A stretch of DNA of 64,000 nt from Coenobita brevimanus (taxonomy: Eukaryota > Arthropoda > Malacostraca > Decapoda > Coenobitidae), in the NCBI GenBank assembly GCA_032717465.1, contig CM064715.1, forward strand, positions 33,108,112 through 33,172,111, given 5' to 3'. The notes beneath the pieces were generated by a model. It worked only from the letters and a program-made list of their open reading frames with translations. It ran no database searches and was not told the DNA's origin. The position numbers and the translations under genes are program-made. Shown here in pieces: positions 9,319-21,604 of the stretch (the stretch's first letter is position 1; the number at the start of each line of letters is the position of its first letter).

Positions 9319-10664
9319 TTAAGATTTTCGTTGGGGGCCAGTGTGCTTCGTCTTTTTTTGTCGCCCGCCAGTAGGCGAGCGACTACCGGGGGACCTATCC
9401 CGGTGCTTACTCATGGAAACCTCCGTATTCTCACCAATGACAAGGCTCCCAGACTCCACTGAGGAAGAGCTATTCTTTCTCTTCCTTGCTGGACCAGGAG
9501 CGGGAAGGACATGAGGACGTGCTGGCTTGGTGAGGGTGGTCAGATTAATCTTATCAGACTTGTCGGGCTTCGATTTTGGCCGCACCGACTGTGAAGGAGC
9601 AGCAGCAGCCTGAGAGTAAGAAGTGGCAACAGGGATGTCTGTAAGAGAGTTGGAACGTACAGGAGGTCTAGACTTAGAGGTAGGGCATGTGGCATGTGGA
9701 GCGAAGGTAAGGTCAGTCTGTGTCTCCACGGTGCACATCATGGAACGGGACACAACCGCCGATGCATAGGAGACATTAGGCTTGGGAGTTGCATGCAACT
9801 CCTTCACCTTCTTCCTAGCATCGTAAAAGGATATGCCCTCAGTCGCTTTCACTGTGCAGACCTCTTTCTCCTCCTTCCACTTGGGACAAGCCCTAGAGGA
9901 AGTGGAGTGAGCATCCTTACAGTGGAAGCAACATTCAGTCTCTGATGTACAGCGGTCAGCAGAATGTCCTACAGTCGCGCACTTGCCACATACTACGTTT
10001 GAAGCTCAACAAGCCTTTTCATGATGTCCATAGAGCTGACATTTTCTGCAACGAAGGGGATTGGGTATGTAAGGTCTCACATTAACAATTTCATATCCTA
10101 CTTTCACATTAGTAGGGAGAGATACTTTACCGAAAGTCAAAACTACTGTGGCTGTCTTCGTCCTTATGCCTTCCTGGAAACGGGTTATGAATCGGGCCTC
10201 AATTACATTTTGCTGAGCAAGTTCACTGATGATGTCATCCTCGTCCATGACCATGAGGTCCCTGCAGGTGATAACATCTTTACAGGAATTCATGGAGTGA
10301 GGGATCGTTGGCACAACATCATAACAGTGGAACTTAATTAACATCATCAAAAATTTTACCTGACGCGAGTTTACTGTCTTTATTAGAAGGTCCCCACTAG
10401 CAAGTTTTTTCACCTGTTCCACCTCACCGGCACACCCGTCAATCACCTTCTTGATAATGAAGGGATTGAGGCTGGACAGGGGAGTGGAACCAACCGCATG
10501 TAGAAGGACGAAGGAGGCGTTATTTACATTGATGTCTAGCGGGGTGCGTGTCTGGGGCCATTCAGTCTGGGATCGATCTGTCCGTGGTTCTGTCGGGGGT
10601 CGGTCAGGACCGCCCCTACTGCCTCCCCCCCTTCAGGGGGGGAGGCAGTAGGGGCGTTCTCCAT
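9319..10664 (-). pseudogene. I/Nimb LINE ORF1 (Gag-like, three zinc knuckles)
   Basis: The likely start is ATG at 10664 (MENAPTASPP). A frameshift lies in the G/C-rich hairpin region near 10600-10640. The conserved part (10446-10009) leads to the knuckle CRKCQLYGHHEKAC. A TGA at 10008-10006 interrupts the frame, and in the same frame CGKCATVGHSADRC and CFHCKDAHSTSSRAC follow, giving three CCHC knuckles. The stop probably arose from a CGA codon. The C-terminal half is basic and serine-rich (PARKRKNSSS, SKHRDRSPGSRSP) and ends at 9319. ORF1 would coat element RNA. Confidence 0.8.
10611..10656. repeat. perfect 21-bp inverted repeat with 4-nt loop
   Basis: The left arm 10611-10631 and right arm 10636-10656 are exact reverse complements around TTCA. 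It is very GC-rich with seven-base C and G runs, and lies in the first codons of LINE ORF1. Confidence 0.93.
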
Positions 10665-10802
10665 AGTACCACACCCCCCTAACGGAGGAAGTGGGAAGAA
10701 GGTGAGAAGACAAACAAGGGACAAACAGCCAGGGGCAAAACACCTAAATCTGAGGTTGCCCTCCTCAAACCACTCCAGGGAGGCCCGACCGTGTTTATTC
10801 AC

Positions 10803-11412
10803 GCCCCAGAGCGATCAGTGGGGGGGACCCTCCGTGGGCGATAAGTAAAGGTAAACTCAGGAACAGACACAAACACCTATTGTATCTCTAAATAGGGAGG
10901 GGAGGAAAATGAATACTAGCTATCCTAACTTTATAGAAAAACGCCCTAGTGGCGAGCAAAACAAAGCTAACACCGGTGAGGTACCCCTATGCTAGAGGAG
11001 AGCTCAGAAAACACGTCTGCTCTCTCCGCAACCTTTCATGAAAAAACCCTGCTCAGGCAGTTAAATGCACTGATTAAATACGCAATGGACAAGTCGTTCT
11101 CAGAGTTGTTGAGTGACTGGCTGTATCCTGAGGCATACCTGTCAAACAAACACGGCTTGGCACACACGTAGCTGCATTTTTCAGTTTTTTTTTTTTTAAT
11201 TGTTTTTAATACTTAGTTAATAATTTTAACTTTACTACATACTAGGTTTACATTAAGTCGGTGTATGCTTCCTGAAACAAATATTTGGCGATTTACTGTA
11301 TATATTATTATCTACACTATACAGTATTCTGCCACCAGGCGTCGCATAGTTTTCTCCCTTCCCCGAATTCCTTGACTTTTTTTTTTTTTCACCCTTCCGT
11401 TACCCCCTCACA
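10803..11412. other. no gene recognised (LINE 5' flank and unique-looking DNA)
   Basis: It probably begins with the 5' untranslated part of the I/Nimb LINE, then AT-rich sequence with short T runs. Short open frames here match nothing I recognise. Confidence 0.5.
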
Positions 11413-11474
11413 AATAGCCATATTACCCCCGGGGGATGGTAATATGGCTATTACCCCTAGGTTGGGAACCACTG
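11380..11474. mobile_element. hAT-like element end or MITE fragment
   Basis: The right edge reads, on the minus strand, CAGTGGTTCCCAACCTAGGG, the style of hAT (Charlie-type) terminal repeats. Inside it is a perfect 15-bp inverted repeat (11413-11427 with 11438-11452, AATAGCCATATTACC). No matching left terminus was found, so this looks like a fragment. Confidence 0.45.
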
Positions 11475-11980
11475 TGATAAAGTAAGACAAGGATTTATTC
11501 TTGTTACCCCCCCCCTCATTTTTTAATCCTTGTTTGGATTGAATACTGGGTCGGATTGTAAGTTGGTATCATTATGGAGTATCATTTGGCAGTTTGATGT
11601 GTACTGGCCTTGATTTTACCTCTGATGCAATTATGGTAGCAAAGTAGCTGGAGACACATTTCATCGCTCTGGAGGTGTACCTCACGAAGGGACGAAGCCG
11701 CTGAGACAAATGGTCTCCTGGGTCAAGACCAAGACCTAGAGATTTGTTGGCTTGTTGATGACACAGTGCAATCTGCTCAGGCATGTGGTGGCGACAAACA
11801 GGTCATTGAGAGATTCTTTTTTCTTCATAGCGTGATCAATGAGTGTAGGATGTCAGGTGATTGGATTCCCGTCACACTGGTCTGGCTTAAGAGTGTTACT
11901 CAGTTCTAGCATTTGTTGTTGTCACTATTTGTGTAGAAGCAGAAAATTCTCATCTTTATGGTGTTGTTGTTCTCTTTTTC
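11475..11980. other. no gene recognised
   Basis: A minus-strand frame at 11572-11784 (70 codons) has no motif I can name. Its last codons lie in a 24-bp string (11564-11587) that also occurs in the LINE endonuclease at 8852-8875. Confidence 0.4.
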
Positions 11981-12245
11981 AATTTATGGCTGTGAGACAT
12001 GAGCACTAAACAGGAGCTTTGACCAGCGAAATGATTCCTTTGGTACTAAATGAATGAGCAGGATCATACGGTACCACTATTACGATTCGACGTGTAATGA
12101 GCACTTATTTCGAGAGATTGAGAAGAGGACTTTTACCTGCATGATACTTGAACATCAGCAACATTTAAATGAGCAATTGACACATTATCCTGCGGCTGAC
12201 TCTTCCCTAAGGATGATGTATCATACAACCAACTCAGGCTGAAGT
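11980..12245 (+). pseudogene. C-terminal remnant of a LINE RT
   Basis: The plus-strand reading passes through YGCET, an ALN/RSFD block and FGTK, then the ERLLRETG-like HLFREIEKRT, in the order seen after the RT domain of many arthropod LINEs. Stops interrupt it. It is short and decayed, and the family is not determinable. Confidence 0.5.
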
Positions 12246-12564
12246 AAGTGAGTCGTTCCTGTTGAGATGTAGGCTACTCAGATCGGGAAGTGTCGTTGCC
12301 TGGAAACTTCCACGAGAGGACCTTTGTGCAGTAGGTGAAGTCCAAACTCCAAAGTTGAGTGAGGATATGCACCCGTCAGTGAGTGTTCCGAGTGGGTTAA
12401 TGGGAAAGGTTCGAGTCTCAGAAAAAATTATGGGAACAATTACCTTGCTTTAGCTTATACTGGTAGTTTCAATGCTCTTCCACAAGATCGAGGTGTCATA
12501 AAAACACCCTTGCTGTTGACAGTATACCCCACATACAAGAAATATCACAGTCACTAGCACACTG

Positions 12565-12650
12565 GAGCAAGCTACCAGAAACAGTCCTCACTGCACACAG
12601 AGTTAACACTCTCAAGTTCCTTTTGATTCATTCTCAGGTGATAACATTGT
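12565..12650 (+). pseudogene. possible LINE ORF2 C-terminal remnant
   Basis: One frame reads HWSKLPETVLTAHRVNTLKF, similar in pattern to the W-N-x-LP...VNxFK tail that closes Jockey/CR1-type ORF2 proteins. It is only about 28 codons, so this is tentative. Confidence 0.3.
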
Positions 12651-12659
12651 CAGGCTTTA

Positions 12660-13534
12660 GTCAGATTTGTTTCGATCATAAGAATGATTAAAGTCTTTTG
12701 TTTGTTTTTCCGGCACTCTTTTAGTTAGACACATTTTAGTTCGATGTACAGGCTGCGTTGAGAACTGAGCAATAAGAAACAGTGTGCCACCATTTTCTGC
12801 GCCTTTTTTTTTTTTTTTTTTAGGATTATAGATTAGAGATACAATGCAACACAGTACATTTCAGTAATCATGGGGGTTATCTATCTGTATTCTTCCTATT
12901 AATAAGCCTGGGGGAGTGATGGGCTAACAACAGTTCTCTTTTCTTTTTCCTATGGTGGACATATCTTTAACGTAAATACTGTTACTCCAAAATATAAAGT
13001 TGTTTTAGGGTAATAGCCCCTATTATTTGCAATTCCTGTACCAGTACGTTCTTCTATTACCCAACCCTTCACAGTGCCCATTATATCCATAACATCTCCT
13101 CTTAATTTCAACAAAATTCGGTCTTCTTGGCGACCAAAATGTTATAGGATAGAGACTCGAGGGAATGGTACGGGATCTGAGATCCTGACATTATTGCGTA
13201 AGATGAAAGACGAGGTGAGACGGAGGGGGGGGGGGAGAAGACAGTGGACAGGGAAGAAGAGATGACGGTCGACAGGGAAGAAGAGAAGACGGTGGACGGA
13301 GAAATCAATACAAGGAGGAATGAGACTGGGAGCGGGAAGAGTGAATGTAATGGGATGAGTGGGAAACAAACAAACAAAAAGAAGTAGGAAGAGATAGTGC
13401 ACAGATGTGTCGTACTGTGAATTTCCACTGCGTAGACCATAAATAAAAAAATCTTTTGATGCTATCCAGCAATAATCAAGCAACTTGTAAGAGTGGAGGC
13501 TGCAGGCGTGTAACGGGCTACTGAGCGCAACTGT
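12660..13534. other. no gene recognised
   Basis: AT-rich sequence with a T run near 12808-12822. A purine-rich stretch (13200-13330) carries about two copies of a ~27-bp GACAGGGAAGAAGAG unit. Frames here look like low-complexity shadows. Confidence 0.5.
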
Positions 13535-13535
13535 C

Positions 13536-13575
<40 letters not shown>

Positions 13576-13576
13576 G
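13535..13576. repeat. (AAT)n microsatellite
   Basis: Perfect trinucleotide run. Confidence 0.95.
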
Positions 13577-13653
13577 TAAGTGCGGTGACTAGGAATATGA
13601 AAAGAGTGGAAAACAGACTCACCTGCTGAATTAGCACTACAAGTCCCAGGACA

Positions 13654-13821
<168 letters not shown>

Positions 13822-13837
13822 ATTTATTTATATTATT

Positions 13838-14783
<946 letters not shown>

Positions 14784-14784
14784 T

Positions 14785-14906
14785 TCTCTATCTATCTATC
14801 TATCTATCTATCTATCGATCGATCGATAGATCTATATCTATCTATCTATCTATCTACCTACCTACCTATCTATCTATCTATCTATCTATATCTATCTATC
14901 TATCTA

Positions 14907-14969
<63 letters not shown>

Positions 14970-14986
14970 TTATATATATATATATA
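14785..14986. repeat. (TCTA)n and (TA)n microsatellite
   Basis: TCTA repeats with ATCG and ACCT variants to ~14910, then TA with TTTATATAT interruptions to 14986. Confidence 0.95.
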
Positions 14987-15004
14987 TTCGTTTCATACAT
15001 AATG

Positions 15005-16225
15005 ACAAGCTACGTTTTATGATGTCTCGGTGTTTACCAAAAGCTTTCCATCTAACTGTAATGCGTCTTTTTATTTCGCTTTTCATGATCTTTCGTTAGT
15101 TTTAGTGTTTGCGTCAAGTATTGTACTCCTCGACTTCTTCAGAATTTTCTTCTCTTTTGCTGATAACGCTTTTTGGTGCATTTGGATTAAACATTAGTTT
15201 ATTCCAGTTCATCTATAGCCCTCTTTGATACTTTCTATAATAAGGTCATTTAACATTTCTTGCAATGTCTCTGCTGTTTCTATGATTAGGACAGTGCCAT
15301 CTGCAAATCTTAAATGGTTTAGGTTTTTTCCATCTATGATTACTCCCTTGTTCTCCCAGTCGAACTTACTGAAAATACTTTCTAGGCATGCTGTTAATAA
15401 GTTTGGTGAATGGATATCTCCCTGTCGCACATTCTTCTCAATCGTTGTTTTTTTTTTTTTTTTGCCATCGTATAATTTAATTGTAGCAGTTTCCTCTTTA
15501 TATATATTTTTTCAAGCAGTTTTTCAGTGTTCTCATTTGCTCCTTGTTCCTGCAGTGATTTTATAATTCCTACGTGCTACAATGAGTCGAAAGGCTTTTA
15601 GTAATCAACAAAACCGAAGTACCGTGGTTTATTATATTCTGAAGATTTTATAGTTAGCTGATTCATTGTAGGTAGATGATCGGAAGTCAAATACCCGCTT
15701 CGGAAACCTTCCTGCTCAAGAGGCTGATTTTCTTCGAAATTTGTTGTTGTCCTTTTCGTAAGGAGTTTAGTGAAGAGTTTTTAAATAACTGGTAAATAGC
15801 CAAGGGGCCATTATTACTAAGATTCTTTGAGTCACCATTTTTGTAATGCATAATAACTATCGCATTACACCCTGTTTTGGGTATTTTCTGCTTCGTATGC
15901 ACTAAGTCAATAAGTGGGAAAGCCTGTTTTGCACTTCTACTTCTGCATCCAACAGTTCATCTGCTATTATTCCATCTTCTGGGGCCTATCCTTCTTTCAT
16001 ACTTCTAAGAGAAATGTTTACATCATCTGGTGTTACCTCAGGTATTTCACTTGTGTTAGCTGAAGAATTAGCTACTGGTATTATTGTCTTTAATGCATTT
16101 TGTTCTTTATAAATTTCTTCAACTCTCCTTACCATCCTGTCTCTGTATTTAATAACTTAGCCGATTTGGTCATTCATTTAAATAATTGGTTGCTTTCCTA
16201 GCGCCATTTTACTTCAGACCTGATC
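15005..16225 (-). pseudogene. LINE-Z copy, RT to C-terminal part
   Basis: Minus strand. The frame 15430-15209 shows MRQGDIHSPNLLTACLES (RT domain B) then LNHLRFADGTVLI (domain C, FADG where FADD is usual). Left of it, [15 protein letters not shown] residues match the block after the thumb. Decayed upstream RT sequence runs to ~16225 and parallels the copy at 32270-33240. This is RTE-type LINE architecture; frameshifts and the damaged catalytic box make it dead. Confidence 0.7.
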
Positions 16226-16589
16226 CACTCAACCAGTGAAGTGGTACTCTGTATCGGGTAACTCTACATTGGGTGACAAGCCAGATGATTTTCTGTAAAC
16301 AAGGAAATCATTTAATAAGCTGGGTGGAAACCTTATAAACAACCAACGCATGTTCCCTACGTGTCAGCAAGTGGGACACGACAAAGGACATGGAACGGAT
16401 TGAAACATGGAATGTAAGTGATGCAAATGATGAGGTGAGAGAGAGAGAAAGAGATTGTTCAGGTGGCTGAGGGTGCAAAAGTGGAAATATGTGGATCAAC
16501 TGAGACTAAATGGCGATGTGAGAGTGTGAGAGACTGGGGTATATGTACCGGAGTAGGTGAGAATGAGGGAGCAAAAGAGAGTGTAAACA

Positions 16590-17258
16590 TTGCTGTGGGC
16601 AAGAGATGGAAGGAGAATGTACGGCTCAGTTGGTACAAGGATTGTGTGGGTAAGATTGAAAGCGGGAATACAAACGTGGGTGATTATGTGTGTGTATGCG
16701 CCAATGCAAGATTGTGCAACCAGAGGGAGAGAAGAGCTATGGGCAAATATGGTTGCATATACGGACAAATTTGAGAGGAATGAGAAAATGTCTTTGATTA
16801 GAGATATGAATGGAAAAACAGGGAATGTGAAGGTGGATGAGGTAGTTGGCGAGTGGGGTGTGCCAGGAGGAGTGGATGAGAACGGCAGTGTGCTAGTGCA
16901 CATTTGTGCTGGGAGGGGGTTGGTAATAGCCAATACTCTCTTTAGTCATAAAATAATCCAAAGGTATACGTGCCTCATGATAAGAAGGATGATTGGTAAA
17001 CTGCATGAACGGAAGGCAATGACTGATAATGTGTGTGTTGGTGACAAAATGGGAAGGTGTGTAATCGATGTAAGAGCATACAGAGGTTGGGGGACTAGAC
17101 TTTCTGACCACAACCTAGTGGTGATGAAAATTAAGGTTCAAGTACAATCAAGGAATGAAAGAAAGGAAGGACAGGAGGAAGTTGTTCATATAAGAAGTAT
17201 AGAAATGATGCAAGAAGGTGGGAAAAAAGCAAAACATAAGAGACAAGTGGAGGAGTGA
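16590..17258 (+). pseudogene. LINE-X copy A, APE endonuclease part
   Basis: 222-codon stretch. IRDMNGKTGNVKVDE is the D-x-N block, DENGSVLVHICAGRGLVIAN and the later RLSDHNLVV carry the S-D-H catalytic pair. The conserved WN and STETKW blocks lie upstream in another frame (16463-16774). It stops at a TGA at 17256-17258, at the same alignment position as a TGA in copy C. Confidence 0.75.
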
Positions 17259-17369
17259 CTGAGTAAATATGATTTGGAGTAGATAGGGGAGGTGGAAGGT
17301 GTGAGAGAGATTTTCACAGAAGAAAGCTGTGCAGCATGTGAGGTGGTGTGTGGGGCGAAGGGAAGATGA

Positions 17370-18540
17370 ATGCGGGTACAAAATACAGCAAGGTGGAACG
17401 AAGAGGTGAGGCAAGCTGTGGTGCAAAAAAAGAAAGCATTCAGTGAGTGGATGGCAAGCCGAAGCATGGAGGAAGTTGAGAGATCGAAGATAGATTTATG
17501 CGTAGAGAGGAAGAGAGAGGTGAAAAGATTAGTAAGAGAGAGTAAGAAGAAATTGGATGAGGAATTTGGAAGTAATTTGAATGTAAGGTGGAGGAAATGT
17601 AAGAAAATGTTCTGGAAGGAGGTAAAGAGAGATTGCGTGATGAAGAAATTAGTAGGGAGTGAATGATAGAAATGGCAGATTGATTGTGGAGAATGGAGAA
17701 AAAGCGAGTAGATGGAGACAGCATTTTACGGAACTTTTAAACATAGAGAATCAAAGTATTGCGAGTATAAGTGGTTGGGGAATGGCTGGGAGCAACAGGA
17801 TGGTGAGAAGGGAGGAAGAGATCAGTAGGATGGAAGTAGTGGAAGTAATGAAGAAAAACATGAGGAAAGCCCCGGTAATTGATGGAGTGTGTGGTGAAAT
17901 GCTGAAGCAAATGGGGGTGATAAATAGTGCAATGGATATGGAAGATGTGCAGATTCGCCTTGGAGGAAAGTTGAGTCCCAGAATATTGGAAGTCAGGTAT
18001 AATTATTTCCCTGTACAAAGGAAAAGAGGACAAAGAAGTGTGTGGTAGTCATTGTGGCGTTTGTCGTCGTAGTGTAATAGGCAAGGTATATGGTAGGATA
18101 GTTATTGACAGTGTTGGGAAAATAACAGAGGAATTAGAGAAGAAGAGGGAGGCTGTAGGAAGGGAAGAGGTTGTGTAGATTAGATATTCATATTATGGTC
18201 TTTCGTGGAGAAGTTCTTAGGGAATGGAAAGAAGTTGTAATTGGCCTTCATGGAATTAGAGAAGAAGAGGGAGGCTTTAGGAAGGGAAGAGGTTGTGTTG
18301 ATTAGATATTCATATTATGGTCTTTCGTGGAGAAGTTCTTAAGGAATGGAAAGAAGTTGTAATTGGTCTTCATGGATTTGGAGAAAACATAATTATGACA
18401 GAGTGGATGGACAAGGAATGTGGAAAATACTGAAAGTATATGGAGTAAATGGTAAGTTGTTGAATGCTGTGAATAGTATGTATGAAGGCACGATGGCCGC
18501 AGTGCGAATGGATAGTGAACTGGGTGAATTTTTCTATTAG
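17370..18540 (+). pseudogene. LINE-X copy A, RT part
   Basis: Three broken frames cover the pre-RT linker (TARWNEEVRQAVVQKKKAF, SRWRQHFTELLNIE), the KAPVIDGVCGEMLK block and fragments of RT domain A and beyond (WKILKVYGVNGKLLNAVNSM). The YKGK-to-domain A region is scrambled by the tandem duplication at 18130-18373, so no RT active site can be read through. Confidence 0.7.
18130..18373 (+). repeat. 122-bp tandem duplication inside LINE-X copy A
   Basis: GGAATTAGAGAAGAAGAGGG recurs at 18130 and 18252, and the two 122-base units are almost identical. It appears to be private to this copy. Confidence 0.85.
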
Positions 18541-18782
18541 AATGTTAGACTCATATATGGATGTGTCATGTCTCCATGTTTGTTCAATCTGAATATGGAT
18601 GGGGTTATAAAACAGTGGATGTTCGAGTGGCCCTAATGAGAGTGGGCAGAGTTTGGTAACTTCCTGTCTTGTTGTTTCCAGATGATACTGTTTAGTGAAG
18701 ACAGAGGGGAACTACAAGGCTTGGTAAATGAGTTTGGGAGAGTGTGTAAGAAACGGAGAGAAATGAAGTCACTGAAAGTACA

Positions 18783-19324
18783 GTGAGGTTGCGTGATGAG
18801 GAAATGGAAATTGTGAGTGCAATTAAGTGCTTGGATAGTGTGATGATTGAGGATGGAAGTTTGGAGGATGAAGTGCTGGAAAGTGTACAACAAGGAAGAA
18901 AGTTTGCTGGTTCTTTGACAGTAGCAATAAGAAATAGGGAAGTGAGAATGGAAGAAAAAGGTCGCAGGATGATAATGTGGTACAAACTATAACGTATGGA
19001 GTTGAAGCTTGGACATACTTGGAATGACAGATGTCAAGAGCGAGAGCAGTGGAAATGAGTTATTTGAGTGGAGTATTTGGAGTTACATGGAGAGACAGAT
19101 GGAAAAATAAGGAAATGAAGGAACGTTGTGGTGTGGATGAAGATGTGATAGAAAGCATCATGAGAAATACACTAAGGTGGTTTGGAAATGTGGAGAGCAT
19201 GAAGAGCGAGGGACAAACAAGGAGAGTATATTTAAGTGAGGTGGAGGGGAGGAGAGGGAGGGGGAGGCCGAGGATCAGATGGAGGGATGGAGTGGAGAGG
19301 TATATGAGAGAGGGGGGGGGGTGA
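18783..19324 (+). pseudogene. LINE-X copy A, C-terminal part
   Basis: Two frames match the copy C C-terminus: EDEVLESVQQGRKFAGSLTV, then [40 protein letters not shown] and [19 protein letters not shown]. These are the post-RT helical region and the basic tail of the family. Confidence 0.75.
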
Positions 19325-19431
19325 GCTTTGATGAAGGCAGTGAAATGGTGGGGGACAGGGCGACATGGAGGCAATTTGTTTGCGGTCATCCCGTGCGTGA
19401 TTAAGCCGTCTGGGAAAATATATACTGTATA

Positions 19432-19610
<179 letters not shown>

Positions 19611-19747
19611 TTGCCAGACTCCTCAATCCCGTAAGGGATGACCACAAACAAATCGCCTCCATATCGCCCTGTCCCCGGCCATTTCACTGCCCTGCTCCCA
19701 TCTCACACCCCCTTCTCTCACATACCTATCTACCCCATCCTTCCATC

Positions 19748-20425
19748 TCATCCTCGGCCTCCCCCTCCCTCTCCCCCCTCCACCTCACTCACATACACTC
19801 TCTTCGTCAGTCTTTCACCCTCCATCCTCTCCACATGGCCAAACCACCTCAGTGTATTCCTCCTAACGCTTCCTATCACATCCACATCCACACCACAACG
19901 CACCTTTATATCCTCATTTGTCAGCCTGTCTCTCCATGTGACTCCACAGGCTCCTCTTAAATAACTCATTTCCACTGCTCTCACTCTTGCCTTATGTCCT
20001 TCCAACAACGTCCAAGCTTCACTTCCATACGTTAGAGTTGGTATCACAATACTGTCATGTAGTAACTTTTTCACTTCCATGCTCACTTCCCTGTTTCTTA
20101 TCACTGCTTTCAAGGAACCAGCAACCTTTCTTCCCTGCTGTACCCTTTCAAGCACTTCACCCTCCAAACCTCCATCATTAGTCATCACACTACCCAAGTA
20201 CTTAAACGTGCTCACATTTTCCAATTCCTCACCATCCAACCTCGCTGTACATTCACTGACTTCACCTCTCTCAAAGACCATCACTTTACTCTTCCCTACA
20301 TTCACCTTTAGATTCCGTTTCTTATACACTGTCCCAAACTCATCCACCAAGCCTTGCAGCTCCCCTTCGTCTTCACTCAACAACAGTATCATCTGCAAAC
20401 AACAGTACAGGGAGTTTCCAAACAC
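19748..20425 (-). pseudogene. LINE-X copy B, C-terminal domain
   Basis: Starts LLSEDEGELQGLVDEFG, then [40 protein letters not shown] and [12 protein letters not shown]. The G-rich tail region is frameshifted close to the end. It agrees closely with copies C and D. Confidence 0.8.
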
Positions 20426-21394
20426 TACCCTCTCTCACCAGGACCACTCCAACATCCCCTACCCTTCCTTGTACCTCTTTTATTACCTCATCCATGTACA
20501 GATTGAACAACCATTGAGACATGACACATCTCTGTTTCAACCCAACCTTCAAAGAGAAATATTCACTCAGTTCATCATCCACACGCACTGCAGCCTTAGC
20601 ACAATCATACATACTCTTCACAGCATTCAACAACTTCACGTCTATTCCATATATTCTTAATACTTTCCACAATCCTTGTCTATCGACCCTGTCATATGCT
20701 TTCTCCAAATCCATGAAAGCCGCATACAGTTTCTTTCCCTTCTCTACAAACTTTTCCACTAAAGATCTAAGAATGAATATCTGATCTACACAACCTCTTC
20801 CCTTCCTAAAGCCTCCCTGTTCTTCTCCAACTAATTCCTCTGCGATTTCTCTAACTCTGTCAATAAGTATCCTACCATACACTTTTCCTATTATACTAAG
20901 AAGACAAATGCCCTTTTTCCTTTGTACAAGGGAATAATTATACCTGACTTCCAATCCTCCGGGACTTTACCTTCCTCCCAGGCCAATCTGTACATCTTCC
21001 ACATCCATTCTACTACTATCTCTCCCCCATGTTTCAGCATTTCACCATGCACTTCATCAATTCCTGGGGCTGTCCCCAATTTAACTTTCTTCATTGCTTC
21101 TACATCTTCTATCCTACTGATTTCTTCCTGTCTTCTCACCTCCCTCCTTCTCCCAGCCATTCCCCCGCCACTTATACTCGCATTACTTCCATCCTCTATG
21201 TTCAACAATTCCTTAAAGTGTTCTCTCCATCTGCTCACTTTTTCTCCCTTTTCCACTAGTAATCTACCATTTTTATCTTTCACTCCCCTGCTAACTTCAC
21301 TTCCACCCTGTCTTACTCTCTTCACTTCTTTCCAGAACATTTTCTTACAGTCCCTCCACTTTACACTCAAATTCCTTCCAAATTCCTCATCCAC
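20373..21394 (-). pseudogene. LINE-X copy B, reverse transcriptase
   Basis: Two overlapping frames. The first has RWREHFKELLNIEDGS and WKSGIIIPLYKGK. The second has GICLLSIIGKVYGRILIDRV, EEQGGFRKGRGCVDQIFILR, FMDLEKAYDRVDRQGLWKVL (domain A) and PVLLFADDT (domain C). Domain B reads GLKQRCVMSQWLFNLYMDEV, where G-C is expected in place of R-C. The frame closes just after FADDT and continues in the 20425-19748 frame (LLSEDEGELQ). Confidence 0.8.
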
Positions 21395-21604
21395 TCACTT
21401 CTTACTCTCTCTTACTAATCTTTTCACCTCCCTCTTTCTTTCTACACATAACTCTCTCTTCAGCCCCTCAACTTCTTCCACGCCCTTTCTCATCCATTCA
21501 TTGTCTGCTTTCTTCTTATGTGCCACAGCCTGTCTCACCTCTTCATTCCACCACGCTGTTCCTTGCACCCGCCCCCGTCTTCTCTTCATCTCACACACCA
21601 CATC

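Larger units (their letters stand above)
5125..10800 (-). mobile_element. I/Nimb-like LINE with RNase H, decayed, full-length or nearly so
   Basis: Reading leftwards on the minus strand: ORF1 with three zinc knuckles, APE endonuclease starting QWNCRGI, RT with a YADD box, RNase H, a C-terminal cysteine/histidine region, and a 3' region with a tandem duplication. RNase H after RT in an APE LINE fits the I group (I/Nimb); the exact clade is not certain. Several frameshifts and stops make it non-functional. Ends are approximate; no clear poly(A) or target duplication was found. Confidence 0.82.
16380..19430 (+). mobile_element. LINE-X copy A (plus strand), degraded
   Basis: Matches LINE-X copy C (27925-31127) from the endonuclease start (TWNVSDANDEV near 16407) to the C-terminus. 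It is the most diverged copy, with many frameshifts and a 122-bp tandem duplication at 18130-18373. It ends with a decayed version of the family 3' end (GTGATTAAGCCGTCTGGGAA), followed by a TA tract. No ORF1 was seen. Confidence 0.8.
19611..21604 (-). mobile_element. LINE-X copy B, 5'-truncated (minus strand)
   Basis: Begins at the family 3' end (left) and runs to ~21604, where homology to copy C stops inside the linker between endonuclease and RT. This 5' truncation is typical of target-primed reverse transcription. A ~34-bp deletion near 20913 relative to copy C removes the residues between PLYKGK and RGICLLS. Frames: 21601-21395, 21394-20891, 20954-20373 and 20425-19748. Confidence 0.85.

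Noticed and set aside
11572..11784. 70-codon minus-strand frame as a transposase fragment near the hAT-like end
   Set aside because: No hAT motif (BED finger, RW or dimerisation block) can be recognised.
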